Part shown: piece after piece, positions 34,421 to 44,845 of the stretch
How positions within the stretch are numbered: the first letter of the stretch is position 1
Layout: each line of letters opens with the position of its first letter
From: Paramyrothecium sp. XJ0827
Lineage: Eukaryota > Ascomycota > Sordariomycetes > Hypocreales > Stachybotryaceae
Reading direction: 5' to 3'
Assembly (NCBI GenBank): GCA_020881915.1
Contig: JAJFPB010000003.1
Location: 3,968,001 to 4,032,000 of the forward strand
Length of the DNA: 64,000 nucleotides
Position numbers and translations under genes: made by a program
Notes under the pieces: generated by a model
Told to the model about the DNA's origin: nothing
The model's input: the letters and a program-made list of their open reading frames with translations, nothing else
The model's database searches: none

Positions 34421-36434
34421 CTAGCATTTAACCGTCACGCCCTTCCTCTTCTCCGTCTCCCGGATCTCAAACATTACCTGAATGCCGACGTACAGACAAA
34501 TACATGCTGTAATCAAGAACAAGTGCCCTGTGAGAACGAGTCAGCATCAGCGCAGCACATCTTACTCTCATTCTTCGCTTACCTGACCAGTCGTGTAGGA
34601 TGCTCCTGAGAATGCTCTCCAGCCCTTCCAGGCCGACAGCGAATCCGACAAGGTTTGCCGAAATCATCATGAGCACATTCCCAACGGCACCAAGGCAGCA
34701 AAGCACGCGATATTCGTTCGGCCGGTGTTCCCATTTCCGTTTCGGGAAGAGGTATGCGCCCGTCCACTCCGGCAACATGAACAGCACAATCAACCAGCCC
34801 CAGATGAGCATGCGAAGCTGGATGTCGTGCCACAAAGCCACAAAAGTAAACACCATCAGATACGTGATGACGGACCGTGCAGTTGTCCGCCAGTTTCGGA
34901 AGGAGGAGCCTCCGAGCGGAATGTAGATGTAACGAATGAGCCAGCGATTGTACGACCGGTGCCACCCGCGCCAAAATAGCTGGGTGCTGAAGTTGTTGCT
35001 CACGCAGCGAACCATGTTCTCTGGTGGATCGATGCCATCTGTTAGTGCCCATAGCCGGAAGAAACGCCACGGAAGAAGAAGCTTCAGCCAGATGATGTGC
35101 AAGTTGAAGAAGGAGAGGAGGCTCAGCTGCGTCGCCGTGTAATCACTCCAGACGGGGGCTGCTCCACTGATGGCTCCCACATAGTCGAAGTGCAGGATCA
35201 GCTCCATCGCCAGGAGAACCATCAGGAAGCGCACGCCGTAGCGTATTGTCCGAGAACTCTCAATACTAGCTGCTCGGTATTTGCACTGCGCAATGTAGTC
35301 ATTGAAGGTCAGGATGGGTCCGGTCAGGTACAGAGGTGCGTAGATGGCGTATGCCACGTAGTTGCGGAACGAAAAATCCTGCGGGTCAGCGGAGAGGGCG
35401 ACCCTGTCTCGATCAGAGAGGTTTGCTGGGTCTAGTTGCTTCTTCTTTGACATATTAGTAAAGGATTGTTCGGGGGATGTGGTTCGCCCGTACCTCTAGC
35501 GAGTCACCCTGCCGCTTGTCTAGGCTCCAGTAGTAGTCCAGGTTGAAGCTGATGAGCCGCAAAATGGTAATGTTGAAGAGGATATGCCAGCGGGACATCA
35601 AACCCCCATAGCTGTCGAGCAATCCACCCCACTTCATCAGCGTAGAATCACCGTGGACAGCGTCGGGGGGAGAGATGTGAGCAGCCGTGGCCCGAAAGCG
35701 GTACCCTTCGCACAACTCGTTGGCGAACAGGGTACCGATGTTGTAAATCCAAGTCGCCGCGGGGATGTACTTCTTCGGTAGCTTCGTGGCCACCTGGTAG
35801 TTGACGAACAGAATGGCAAGCACTTTTATTGTAGAAAATCCGTGGAGGGCGATGAGGAAGATGAAGGCAAAGACATAGTCGAACGACGCTCGCTGTTGCA
35901 GTCGCGCTCGGCCGCCATGGCTCCGTTGATAAGCATCCTTGGTTACGGAATTCCACAACGTCCTTAGCAAGGGATGCACGAGTAGCAGCCCGGCCATGTA
36001 GGGAAGGTTGGAGCGGAAACTGCGGTATTGGGGGTCCGAAAGGTCAATCTTGCGACCCGGGATCCAGCCATCGGACAGCCATAGGTGGTACTTATTGTAC
36101 ATGCGATGAGAAGCTTGGGTCCGTGTTAGCAAAGAGCCCGTCTGCAATTTGTGCACTCAGCTGAAAGAGGCCACATACGCCTCGAGACATCGAAGACGAC
36201 CCAGAACATGTACGGGATCGCGAAGCCTAGGATGAGGTAGTAGATGTAGAATTCGGGCGTGTTCCACTTCGACCGCTGCGCCTTGCCTTGCCACTTGCTC
36301 GTTGTTCCATTGCTCGTGGCGGGATCGCTTCTCGCGTCGATGACGGTCTGGTAGGGAACGGAGGCCGAGTTGGTGAAGCGGGTGTCGAGCGTGTCAAGAT
36401 CGTAGACATTCCGGACGAAAGAAAGGGCGCCCAT
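34421..36434 (-). CDS. GUP1: GUP1-like membrane-bound O-acyltransferase (MBOAT)
   Basis: Four exons: 36434-36179, 36113-35494, 35444-34583 and 34527-34421, phases closing, 614 residues, slightly longer than yeast Gup1. The N-terminal luminal segment carries YQTVIDARSDPATS and WNTPEFYIYYLILGF. Then come ~10 hydrophobic helices, DSYGGLMSRWHILFN, the MBOAT core with NLHIIWLKLLLPWRFFRLWAL and NRWLIRYIYIPLGGS, and the putative catalytic His in TFVALWHDIQLRMLIWGW. Gup1 remodels GPI anchors in the ER (adding C26 acyl chains) and affects membrane lipid order and cell-wall integrity; an older name links it to glycerol uptake. Introns are 49-65 nt, and introns 1 and 2 have clear CTAAC/CTAAT branch sites 11-14 nt before the acceptor. 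Confidence 0.93.
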
Positions 36435-37406
36435 TGTGAAGATTGGCCGTTGCTCGAAACAGCATTCACCTCAGCCTCATGTTGCTTGTGCAATGATTTG
36501 TATGCCCGCTCGATGGGTTGCGCACGATGCAGCAGCGTGTCTCGTGGGCTTCTTGCTGCAATAGTTGGTAAGATCTAGACCCTTCGTGGGGGGGCCAGGT
36601 ATCCTCGTATGGATTGGACTGGATTAATTCCAGTTCCCGAACGGACCCCTGAGCTAAAGAAGCAAGGAAAGTCTGGGGAACACGTGAAAGGTACCGAGGG
36701 TAAGGTAGTCTACAGTCCCGTACCTTAGCGAATCAACGTGCGCTAATGTCACAATACAGTGCAGGCCCTTACAGGACAGTGCATCGCTGCCACAAGACTG
36801 TTTGTCTCCTACCCTACAGCATATGCTCCATGATATTCATTGCCAATCACATGGAACTTGGCATAAGGCATAAACACCTCAGGGATTGATATTCGCAAGG
36901 AAACTCAAGTTTACTTTCAGTTTCTGGGGTTTGAGCTTCAAGAAGCCAGTTCATATGATGGCGTTGCGACCTATTGAACTTGTGAGCAATTGGTATGTTG
37001 TCAACCAGGTACTGCTTGTTCTAATTCCAACAACCAACTTCGCTCCCCCAAACGTGTGATATCTATCACCAAACAACAGTCGGAAACTCACCGCTCGCAT
37101 GCGACATACCGTCTCTACAATATAAAGTTCTGACACACAAACTGTACATGCACACGCTGTATCACACCATGCACGGCCAAATGCAGTCTGCGATAGTTAC
37201 AGTTCAGCCATCAGGCACGCAGCCGACCCGATTCGTGTTACTGACGTTTGCTTTGTGTGACGTATCGGCCGGGCGTTTGTTGAAAGGCAATTGATTTTGG
37301 TCAAAAGGCCAAAGAGCCCTTTGAGTGATGGAACGTCTCCTTTCTCATCCCGGCAATCCACACACATGCCCTGCGCGTCTCTTGCAGCGCCGTCCACCTA
37401 ATCGCC
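36435..37406. promoter_or_regulatory. Divergent intergenic region
   Basis: 972 nt between GUP1 (minus) and the small Cys-containing gene (plus). It must hold both promoters. GC content drops after about 36800. No ORF with support and no recognisable element. Confidence 0.45.
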
Positions 37407-37871
37407 ATGTGCGAGATCACCTTGACCGTCTGCTCCATGTGCAGAAATGTATTCGAAGTCACGATGGACCACTGCCCACCGATCAAGTCCCTGCTTCGCC
37501 TGCGGGAACCCACCCACTTCGCCATCAGATCTTCGTTCAGCTGGTCGCCGATGGAGAATTGCACAGGGTTGCAGATACATCCAGAGGTCTCTGTATCACC
37601 ATGCGACCAAGACCACATCGCCATGATATCACCATTCTCAACAAGACTTGATAGGATTGGCACTAGCATCACCTCCGTCGTTCATACATCTGGTAGCAGG
37701 GCGCGACGAGCACGAGCTTTCCTTGCTGCTACTTCGAATCTCGAAGGTCGGGTGAACCCTCCTGCTGCTGAAGCAGAAACACCACGCACGTCTGGGGAAG
37801 CAAACACTCCCACCGAGGACACAAGAAGACGACGACAAGACACGAGCACGAATGACCCCTCTCAGACTTGA
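37407..37871 (+). CDS. Small cysteine-containing protein with CxxC and FxWSP motifs (copy 1)
   Basis: Single ORF of 154 residues from an ATG in GCCATGTG context. The first ~70 residues carry Cys at 2, 9, 12, 23, 52 and 66 and the motif F44-S-W-S-P48. The rest is Arg/Thr/Pro-rich and looks disordered. The first ~61 residues align without a gap to the protein at 44277, with identical positions for Cys2, Cys9, Cys12, Cys23, F44, W46-S47-P48, Cys52, L55, P59 and V61, which strongly supports both ORFs as real, homologous genes. There is no signal peptide, so the protein is probably intracellular; the CxxC and spaced Cys suggest a small zinc-binding domain. I recognise no described family. A C-terminal intron is possible, so the end is less sure than the start. 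Confidence 0.65.
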   Translation: MCEITLTVCSMCRNVFEVTMDHCPPIKSLLRLREPTHFAIRSSFSWSPMENCTGLQIHPEVSVSPCDQDHIAMISPFSTRLDRIGTSITSVVHTSGSRARRARAFLAATSNLEGRVNPPAAEAETPRTSGEANTPTEDTRRRRQDTSTNDPSQT

Positions 37872-38174
37872 TACTTGGGGAGGGACAAGGGGTGGTGGCT
37901 CCCGAATGGCATTTGTGCATGTACAGAAGATGATGGCCAACTTGGAAAGGGTTGACCAAGTACGCGAAGCAGACACCAGAGAGAACGGAAACATCATGGG
38001 ACTGGTGTCCCAACTTTTGAATAATCGTATGATCATTCGAAAATTGAAAGAAGTATTTAACCAAAACTTATACTTGTGAGAGCGTCACATCAGGGTCTGC
38101 GTGGTTTACAGCACACTCTATAATTCAAGCTTCCATTTGCGATGCGAAATCAGCAGTGGGCGTATTCATGCTTC
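37872..38174. other. Convergent 3' intergenic region
   Basis: 303 nt between the small Cys gene (plus) and the stop of the rhodopsin-domain gene (minus). Nothing further seen. Confidence 0.5.
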
Positions 38175-39522
38175 TTAGCGGCCCAAATGATTCGACTCAA
38201 TCTCAACTCGGGTGACTGTCGTTGCTCTAATACCGCCATGTGTTGGAAATCCCTCCTCCCCTACCATGTCTTCGAAATCAGCAGCGCTTCCTTTCGAGGA
38301 GGCTCTTGAAAGAATGGTCGTCTTGCTCCTCCCTTCAGATGACCCGGACACTCGGTCAGAAAGCTCGTAGCCGCTGTGAACCCCAGGATCGTTGAAGCCT
38401 TCCCGACTGCTGGCGTCATCCAGCCGTTCACCCTTTTTGTGGCTACTTGACCATGACCGCCAGTGCTTTTTGGTCCTGCTCGCTTGCGCATGGCTATTGT
38501 AGGTGACCCCAGACGCCTGCGTCTTCCGGGTCCCTCTCCCATATGTGCTGCCAAGGATGCGCTTAAAGAGCGGCCGAAGTGTTGGCAGGCTACCGGCAAT
38601 AATACCAACATTCAGTTCCGCGGCGGTCCAAATGGTAATATTGCGGGAATCCCACAAGAAGTCGCCCATCTTGCCGTAGTTGACGATGTAACCTAGCTTG
38701 ACGAAAGCTGCTGAGCAAGCAAACACACCGAGGCCAAGGATTGCCATGAGCGTGAGCCGGGTCCGGAGATTCACGTTTAGTTTCCACAGCATCGGGGCCG
38801 GGATCAATATCGCAAATAAGAGATCGGTCAGGATGTTGAGTCCCGAGCTCGTGTAGGATAAGGACTGAAGGACATGCTGGGACCAGCAGACTGATGGGAC
38901 GTTGGGCCTCCAAAGGACGCGAAGGTCGGTGCACTGAAGGAACACGGTCTATGCAGCAAGCTGTCAGCAGATGGCTTTCTTTGAGGGCCACATAAAAGGT
39001 TTCGACTTACAAGAAACGAGCCCGTGGTGTAGAAAGTGATAAAGCCCATTACGGAGAGAATCAGATGCCGATAGAACTTTGTGTTTGCGATTCGCAAAAG
39101 GGATGCACCGACAGAAAGCTTGACGGTACAGATACCGACAAGATAGATCGGTTGCGAGATGAAGTTGAGCTTCAAACCTATAGGTCGGTCCTCGAGGGGA
39201 ATGTCGCCAATATGTTTTCCGGCTCCATACTCGCACGAGGCAAGGGCAACTCCCGCTCCGGCAATCGATATCGCCATGGTCAATATCATGATAGCATCCT
39301 TGAAACGAAATCGTCAGTAATTCTCCCAATCCCAGCAACTGCCGCAGCGGTTCAACAGCTTACATCCCATCCCATGTTGCGGATGATCATTAGACGAACA
39401 TATACCCGAGCTAAGACTGTAGATAGAGCCAGACAGGTCACAGCGACCACCGCCCCAGTGATTCTATCAGTTGCATTGTCCTCTGGATTGGAGATCAAGA
39501 CTGGACTCGGTGCTGAAGCCAT
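38175..39522 (-). CDS. Fungal rhodopsin-domain (PTH11-like) integral membrane protein
   Basis: Three exons: 39522-39364, 39298-39011 and 38948-38175, all phase 0, 406 residues. Seven hydrophobic segments span residues ~20-300: GAVVAVTCLALSTVLARVYV, DDAIMILTMAISIAGAGVAL, KLNFISQPIYLVGICTVKLSVGASLL, HLILSVMGFITFYTTGSFLVTV, GLNILTDLLFAILIPAPMLWKL, TLMAILGLGVFACSAAFVKL and TIWTAAELNVGIIAGSLPTLRPLF. The Asp-Asp after helix 1, the Y-GAGKH loop and the W...E...SLPTLRPL ending match the fungal rhodopsin-like domain (PF20684 group), which includes PTH11-type receptors. No CFEM domain is present. The cytosolic tail is long, Ser/Arg-rich and likely phosphorylated. A plasma-membrane sensor role is inferred from the family. 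Confidence 0.88.
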
Positions 39523-42422
39523 GGTGGAGGGTTCGCTCAGGCGTAAGTCACAGCTGCTGGCAAAGCTAGACTGATCGAAATATCATAAATCATGGGATGA
39601 CCATCGCGTAAACAGGAAAAAAGAGTTTAGACTGAGGACTTGTCATTCTCGATTGCAGCCGCCAGCATAGATTGCAAGCAGGCCATTCTTCAACAAACTG
39701 ACCGTCCCCGGCCGAGCTTTCTAGCCTCCAAACAACAGACGACATCCCGGCGACTCTTGGCCACATGACTCGCATAGCTGCGGCGATGCTGAAACCTGGC
39801 GAAGCAATTCTCGCATCTTCACCTCTACATGCATGAGGACGAGGCTCCTCGTGCGACTTCGAGGCTAGGATCCTACAGATGACAGATCCTGGTCTCGTCG
39901 GCACAATGATCTGCAATGAGCAGCTTGCGGGGACGACGCCAATCCAGATCGAGTGCCAGTCGCGACAAGGAGCCTTATGCCGTGGGGATCGAGCCCGATG
40001 GCTCCGCTTCGCGATGAAGCCTGGTTCGCGGACCGCACCTCATCCGGCGCTAAGTGGAAAGGCGGGTGGGCAAGGGGCACAACTAGCGCAGGCCAACCTG
40101 GCAAGTTTACAACATTGAAACATCTTTTAGAAGTCGTTGCTGAGGCTCATGGAACATTCGGACGGCATAATTTAGACGAAGATGAGACAAGACTTCAATA
40201 GTTTCAGCCAACATTGCAGAGGAGGGCAAGGACAAGCACCACGCTCGCAGCATAAAAGACATAAGAGGCAGGGTCACCCCGGATACTGCCTGTGTGAACG
40301 TCAACTCCGTGGACGTGTTGATTCTAAAGCCAGGTTATGTGACATGGAGCCCTCTGAGAAAATGACTTGGGAGCCACTAGCTGATTGCCGAGGGTGGATA
40401 TTGAGCTCAAAGAGACCTCTGCTTGTCCAGACTCGATCACCCACAGCCTTTGAGAATTCTGATCTCGTCAAGTGGTTAGCAAAAAAACCCGGACCGCGAA
40501 ACCACAGATAGACTCATAAATATATAATAAGTTCGCCTTTCTTATAGATAAATCCCCACAAAGTACCTAAAGTAAATCTTTAAAATAAATATTAATTTAA
40601 CTTTAAAATAATTTAATTTTTCTTTAATTTTTCTTCTAATTTCCTAAGGTACTCCTAACGATAACTGTTTTGCAGTCCGGGTATTTTTGCTCACCACTTG
40701 CTCGTATTCGATAGGTGGAGATTCAATAGCTGCAGGAAACCAACCGTACCTGCGGCTGCAAGGTCAGAACTGTTAACCAGTTATTTTGCGCGCGTATGTC
40801 GCAGATGTCGATCACTGTAATTAATACCATACACAATCTCCACCCTGCTGAGCTCGGCTCTCGGTATTCCGGTGAGGATTGCAGCCGAGGCTGAGGCGTA
40901 ACTTACCCGGTGAGGTTTTGATATTCATTAAATTTTGTTTTGATGCACACTGAAAATACATGATCAAGAGATGATCTATCAGGAAGGTGGAAGTCGGCCA
41001 TCATCTGGTAATCTGGATCGACGTCTTGTGGGGGGGTCTGGGGAATTGTGATTGATCCACGCACAGATATCGATAAGATGCAGTCGGCAACTGATCAGAC
41101 TAGACAAACTCAAAACATCTATCATAATACCAACAATTGCTGGCAGAAGAATGCGCGACAGTGATGTTCAGTAGAGTCCCGTTCAAGGCTCCAAAGGGCC
41201 CTAGACAGTAACTCAAAGCTGACCCAGCATATATACACGAACCTGGTGGATTTCTTCTTCGATTCTCCTGTCTTCGCAAAACTGCCAAAAACAATGCTGG
41301 CAAATACTGTCCGACGATAGTGTGAATTCAATTCACCGCCCTTTCGAGTACCTGTCAGCCTAATTAAAGCAGAGTCGCCCTGAGTTGCTATGCGTCCCGC
41401 CTGCATTGCTGCTGGCTGTTTGTCCGGCTCTTGATGGCCGATTTCCAAATTTGGCCAAGTCGACCGGGTCGGAGACCCACTTCGGCCGTTTCGGCTGAGA
41501 CGCCCGGCCATTCCTTCGGCACGGTGAAAAGACACTCCAGCGTCTGTCCTGCGACTTGTCCCAAACAAGCCCAGGTCCATTGACCGCATCTCTGCAATAA
41601 GATGGATCTTTCGTGTGAATAGCCCCTGTTTAAGCAGCGTCTCCCCTGTCAGGTGCTCCTGAGGTCCGTCTTCGGACACGAGTCATGCCCTTGGCACAAC
41701 AGCCCGATGAGATTAAGGGTGCCAGTAAACGCAGAGTATGTGTTGTTTCAGCACGGTCTAAACAAAGATCAGGCAATGGTGCGGTAAGGCATAAGGCTAA
41801 CGGCCTGTCATCCTAAGTAGCAAGCACGAGTATGAGTCGAGGATCTTGACTTCCCTCCATGATGCCATGCAGGATTGTGTATCAAGGTAGGTTTGGCCAG
41901 ATTTAATCTGATCTGCATGATTTGGCTGCGCGGGGAACACTGTGTGAAGTCTCGTTTGTTTCTTAGAGAGCATGGGACTGAGACCTCCCCATTTCGCTCT
42001 AGGAGCCACAAGCTTTGCCGGCTTCCGCTCGGCTCCACGTTCGACGGTCGCAAGCTCCGCAGCCGCTCGATGCTCCCGTGGCTTCAGTCTTTTGTGCTGT
42101 TGCGCTCCACCAAATACACCGCAATTGGATGTGCGAGATTTCTTATTTTCATGTAGGCAGGCCCCAAGCTGGATCCCATCTGGCTCATTTCCTTGTACCC
42201 CTACCAAGCACGTCGGTCCTGTAGTGTCTCTCCAGATTCATAGATCTGGTTTCCAAATCTCGAGCCACGATTCCACTCTTAAGAAGCACATCTTGCCATC
42301 ATAAGAGAGTAAGACCTTGGTTCTCTCATATTGTTTGCAAAGTACTTTTGATCTGCAGTGGATTTCGACTCGCTCCCCCGGGATCGCCAATTATCTGAGT
42401 CGTACCTGGACTGGTATTGGAG
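39523..42422. other. 2.9 kb intergenic region with an AT-rich island
   Basis: Between the rhodopsin-domain gene (minus) and the tyrosinase (plus). Two divergent promoters are expected at its ends. A minus-strand ORF of 185 codons (41679-41122) has no motif, lacks sensible composition and overlaps low-complexity DNA, so I do not call it. The AT-rich island near 40.5 kb is listed separately. Confidence 0.5.
40511..40655. repeat. AT-rich, RIP-like island (probable transposon remnant)
   Basis: About 145 nt made almost wholly of A/T runs (TATATAATAA, AAAATAAATATTAATTTAAC, TTTAATTTTTCTTCTAATTT) inside DNA of about 50% GC. The sharp composition shift and dense TA/TT dinucleotides fit repeat-induced point mutation of a short repeat. 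No coding or terminal-repeat structure survives to identify it. Confidence 0.45.
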
Positions 42423-43750
42423 ATGCGCATCACTTACGCTGCAGCCTGGGCTGTCCACGCCACAGTAGCATTAAGTGCGACCATCCCGCAGAGCATTTCA
42501 AACTACGAGGACACACTCTCCGAGCTGGCCAAGTCTGCATTTGAGAAAGCCCAAGAGGCTACCAACAGCGACCACCTTCAAGCGCGAAGCAATTCTTGTA
42601 AATGGAGCGACGTTCGAATTCGCAGAGAGTGGTAGGTTTGAGCTTGTGATTGTTGGCGGAGAAAAAAATACGGTCTAACAAAAGGCGTACAGGGACTCGC
42701 TCTCCGCGGACGAACGCAAGGACTATATCGCTGCCGTCAAGTGCCTGCAGTCCAAGCCTGCGCGAACTCCTTCGGAGGCAGCGCCGGGTGCGAAGACTCG
42801 ATTCGATGACTTTGTTGCCACTCACATCAATCAGACCATGACGATCCACTATACGGCCAGCTTCCTTTCTTGGCATCGGTATTTCACCTGGCTGTATGAG
42901 GAAGCACTTCGTGAGGAGTGTGGGTATGAGGGTACTCAACCTGTAAGCTTTCAATGCTCTCTGTGATTCTGAAGACTTTGGATACTGATGAATGGGGCTA
43001 TAGTACTGGAACTGGGCACGCACGGCGCAGACAGGCTTGGAAAGGTCTCCCATCTTTGACGGCAGCGATACCTCCATGTCCGGGAACGGAGAATTCGTCC
43101 AATCTGAAGGTGACATCATCCTAGGTGCCAGTAGCGGTCTCCCTCCAATATTTCTCCCAACTGGCAATGGCGGAGGCTGTGTCAAATCCGGACCATTCAA
43201 GGACATGGTTGTCAACCTGGGCCCTGCGGCCCTTGACAGCCCCGGAGGCGTTGTGGTGGCCAACCCCAACGGCCCTTTGACGCACAATCCACGATGCCTT
43301 TCGAGAGACTTGACGGACCAGGTCAACAAGGATTACGCCAACGTGACCGCCATCGTCGACTTGATCACCAAAACACAAACCGTCGCCGACTTCCAGCTGC
43401 AGATGCAGGGTGCACCCGGCAGCGGCAACATCGGCGTCCACGGCGGTGGACACTACAGTCTCGGCGGCGATCCTGGCCGAGATGTCTTCACGTCGCCCGG
43501 CGACCCGGCCTTCTACCTCCACCACGCCATGATTGATCGTGTTTGGTGGATCTGGCAGACGCTGTGCCCCAGCCAGCGGATGCGCGGTGAGACGGCAATC
43601 GCCGGGACGAGGACGTTCTTCGACCAGCCGCCAAGCCCTAATGCTACGCTCGAAGACTTCTTGGACTATGGGTTTGCTGCTGGCCCTCCCCTACAGATCA
43701 AGGACGCGTTGAGCACCCTGGCTGGTCCATTCTGTTACGTCTATCTATGA
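42423..43750 (+). CDS. Secreted tyrosinase-type copper oxidase
   Basis: Three exons: 42423-42631, 42693-42942 and 43004-43750, phases closing, 401 residues. The N-terminus MRITYAAAWAVHATVALSA is a probable signal peptide. The tyrosinase domain covers nearly the whole protein. The CuA site is in VATHINQTMTIH...FLSWHRYFTW, with YWNW downstream; the CuB site is in VHGGGHYSLGGD and SPGDPAFYLHHAMIDRVWWIWQ. All six copper-ligand His positions expected for type-3 copper centres can be placed. Predicted reaction: o-hydroxylation of monophenols and/or oxidation of o-diphenols to quinones, extracellular. It is a short-type enzyme without the ~150-residue C-terminal lid of cytosolic tyrosinases. Its neighbours (rhodopsin-domain protein, two related small Cys proteins) suggest an accessory locus, not a pigment cluster. 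Confidence 0.93.
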
Positions 43751-44276
43751 GCAGCTGACATTTTGGCCAACCGCGGCTGGTTGCATACGTTTCCGTGCAC
43801 GACACGGCCCAAAGACAATTCCTTTGAGGTTAGATAGTCTGGCTCTCATTGTTGGGAAGGGGGTAACAACTGGCAATTATTTGCTTACCAAGAAGAATAT
43901 TCTAATGTAAATGTATAACCATAATGAGAAGTTGTGCCTAGATATCATTCACGATTGCAAGCAATGTCAAAAACAACCAAATAGTGCCTTGTTATCAATC
44001 AAACAAACCTTGATACATCTGACATGAACGATACAAACTATGAATACATCAAACCGAGTTTCATTTGCCGCTTGTTGGGACCGTTTGTGAAAATAGCAAC
44101 TCGATGTCTCTCATGCACAAAATAGGTCCCATCAATTGATATAAATTACAACTCACAATATCTGAAGAGTTAGATAATGAAGAGCCCCCGACGTTTACAT
44201 CGCTCCCCAGGAACCAACCTACTGCACTTATACTTTTTAGGTCCACCTCCCCATTAACCCCTGATGCCGAGTCACT
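43751..44276. other. Intergenic
   Basis: 526 nt, AT-richer than its surroundings, holding the tyrosinase 3' end and the promoter of the second small Cys gene. A minus-strand ORF crossing it (44474-44061) opposes the supported gene and has no motif. Confidence 0.5.
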
Positions 44277-44609
44277 ATGTGCTACGTCGGGTTGAATATT
44301 TGTCCTTCTTGTTCGTGCATAGCCATGGTCCAGCTTGACCGCTGTGAAGACGCTCTGCTCGCCATGCCAATGCTCGAGACGCAGTTGATGATTCGAGTTG
44401 ACGAGTTTTGCTGGAGTCCGACGCCGCAATGTGAATCTCTGCATTTCTACCCAAAAGTGCGCCAATACATACACTGCAAGAGGTGCGTTTCACCGGAGCT
44501 CCGCGAGAATGAAGCCTTCTGGGGTGAGTTTGCCAAGAGTCCCTTGCCACTGGAGGGTAACCAGACGCTCCTCAAGCATATGAGAATTGACTTTCGGTGC
44601 AGAACATGA
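44277..44609 (+). CDS. Small cysteine-containing protein with CxxC and FxWSP motifs (copy 2)
   Basis: Single ORF of 110 residues from an ATG. Cys at 2, 9, 12, 14, 23, 45, 52, 67 and 70; motif F44-C-W-S-P48. Gapless alignment with the protein at 37407 over the first ~61 residues places all shared Cys and the FxWSP motif at identical positions, although the rest of the sequence has diverged (low overall identity), so this is an old duplication or two members of a larger family rather than a recent copy. No signal peptide and no membrane segment. It has more Cys than copy 1 (extra at 14, 45 and 70), which would allow a second metal site. Function unknown. Confidence 0.62.
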   Translation: MCYVGLNICPSCSCIAMVQLDRCEDALLAMPMLETQLMIRVDEFCWSPTPQCESLHFYPKVRQYIHCKRCVSPELRENEAFWGEFAKSPLPLEGNQTLLKHMRIDFRCRT

Positions 44610-44845
44610 GAAGCAGCGCCTGCGAAACCTGGTCCAGGTGGAATGGACGATTGAGAGGGTCGGGACCAGGAGGGATCCTAGAAGAAATTTCATCGGGGAA
44701 GGTTTTGGGCACTTTTGAGATCGGTCATTTGTCCGCGACCACGCAGGTGCCCAAACGACCACCCTAAGGCCAATGACAGCCCAGATCCCGCGACGTGGCC
44801 AAGGCCATCACCAAATTTCCCGTGGCTTCTTTCAATGCTTTCTTA

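Noticed and set aside
41122..41679. 185-codon minus-strand ORF between the rhodopsin-domain gene and the tyrosinase
   Set aside because: No recognisable motif, no usable intron to extend it and random-looking composition.
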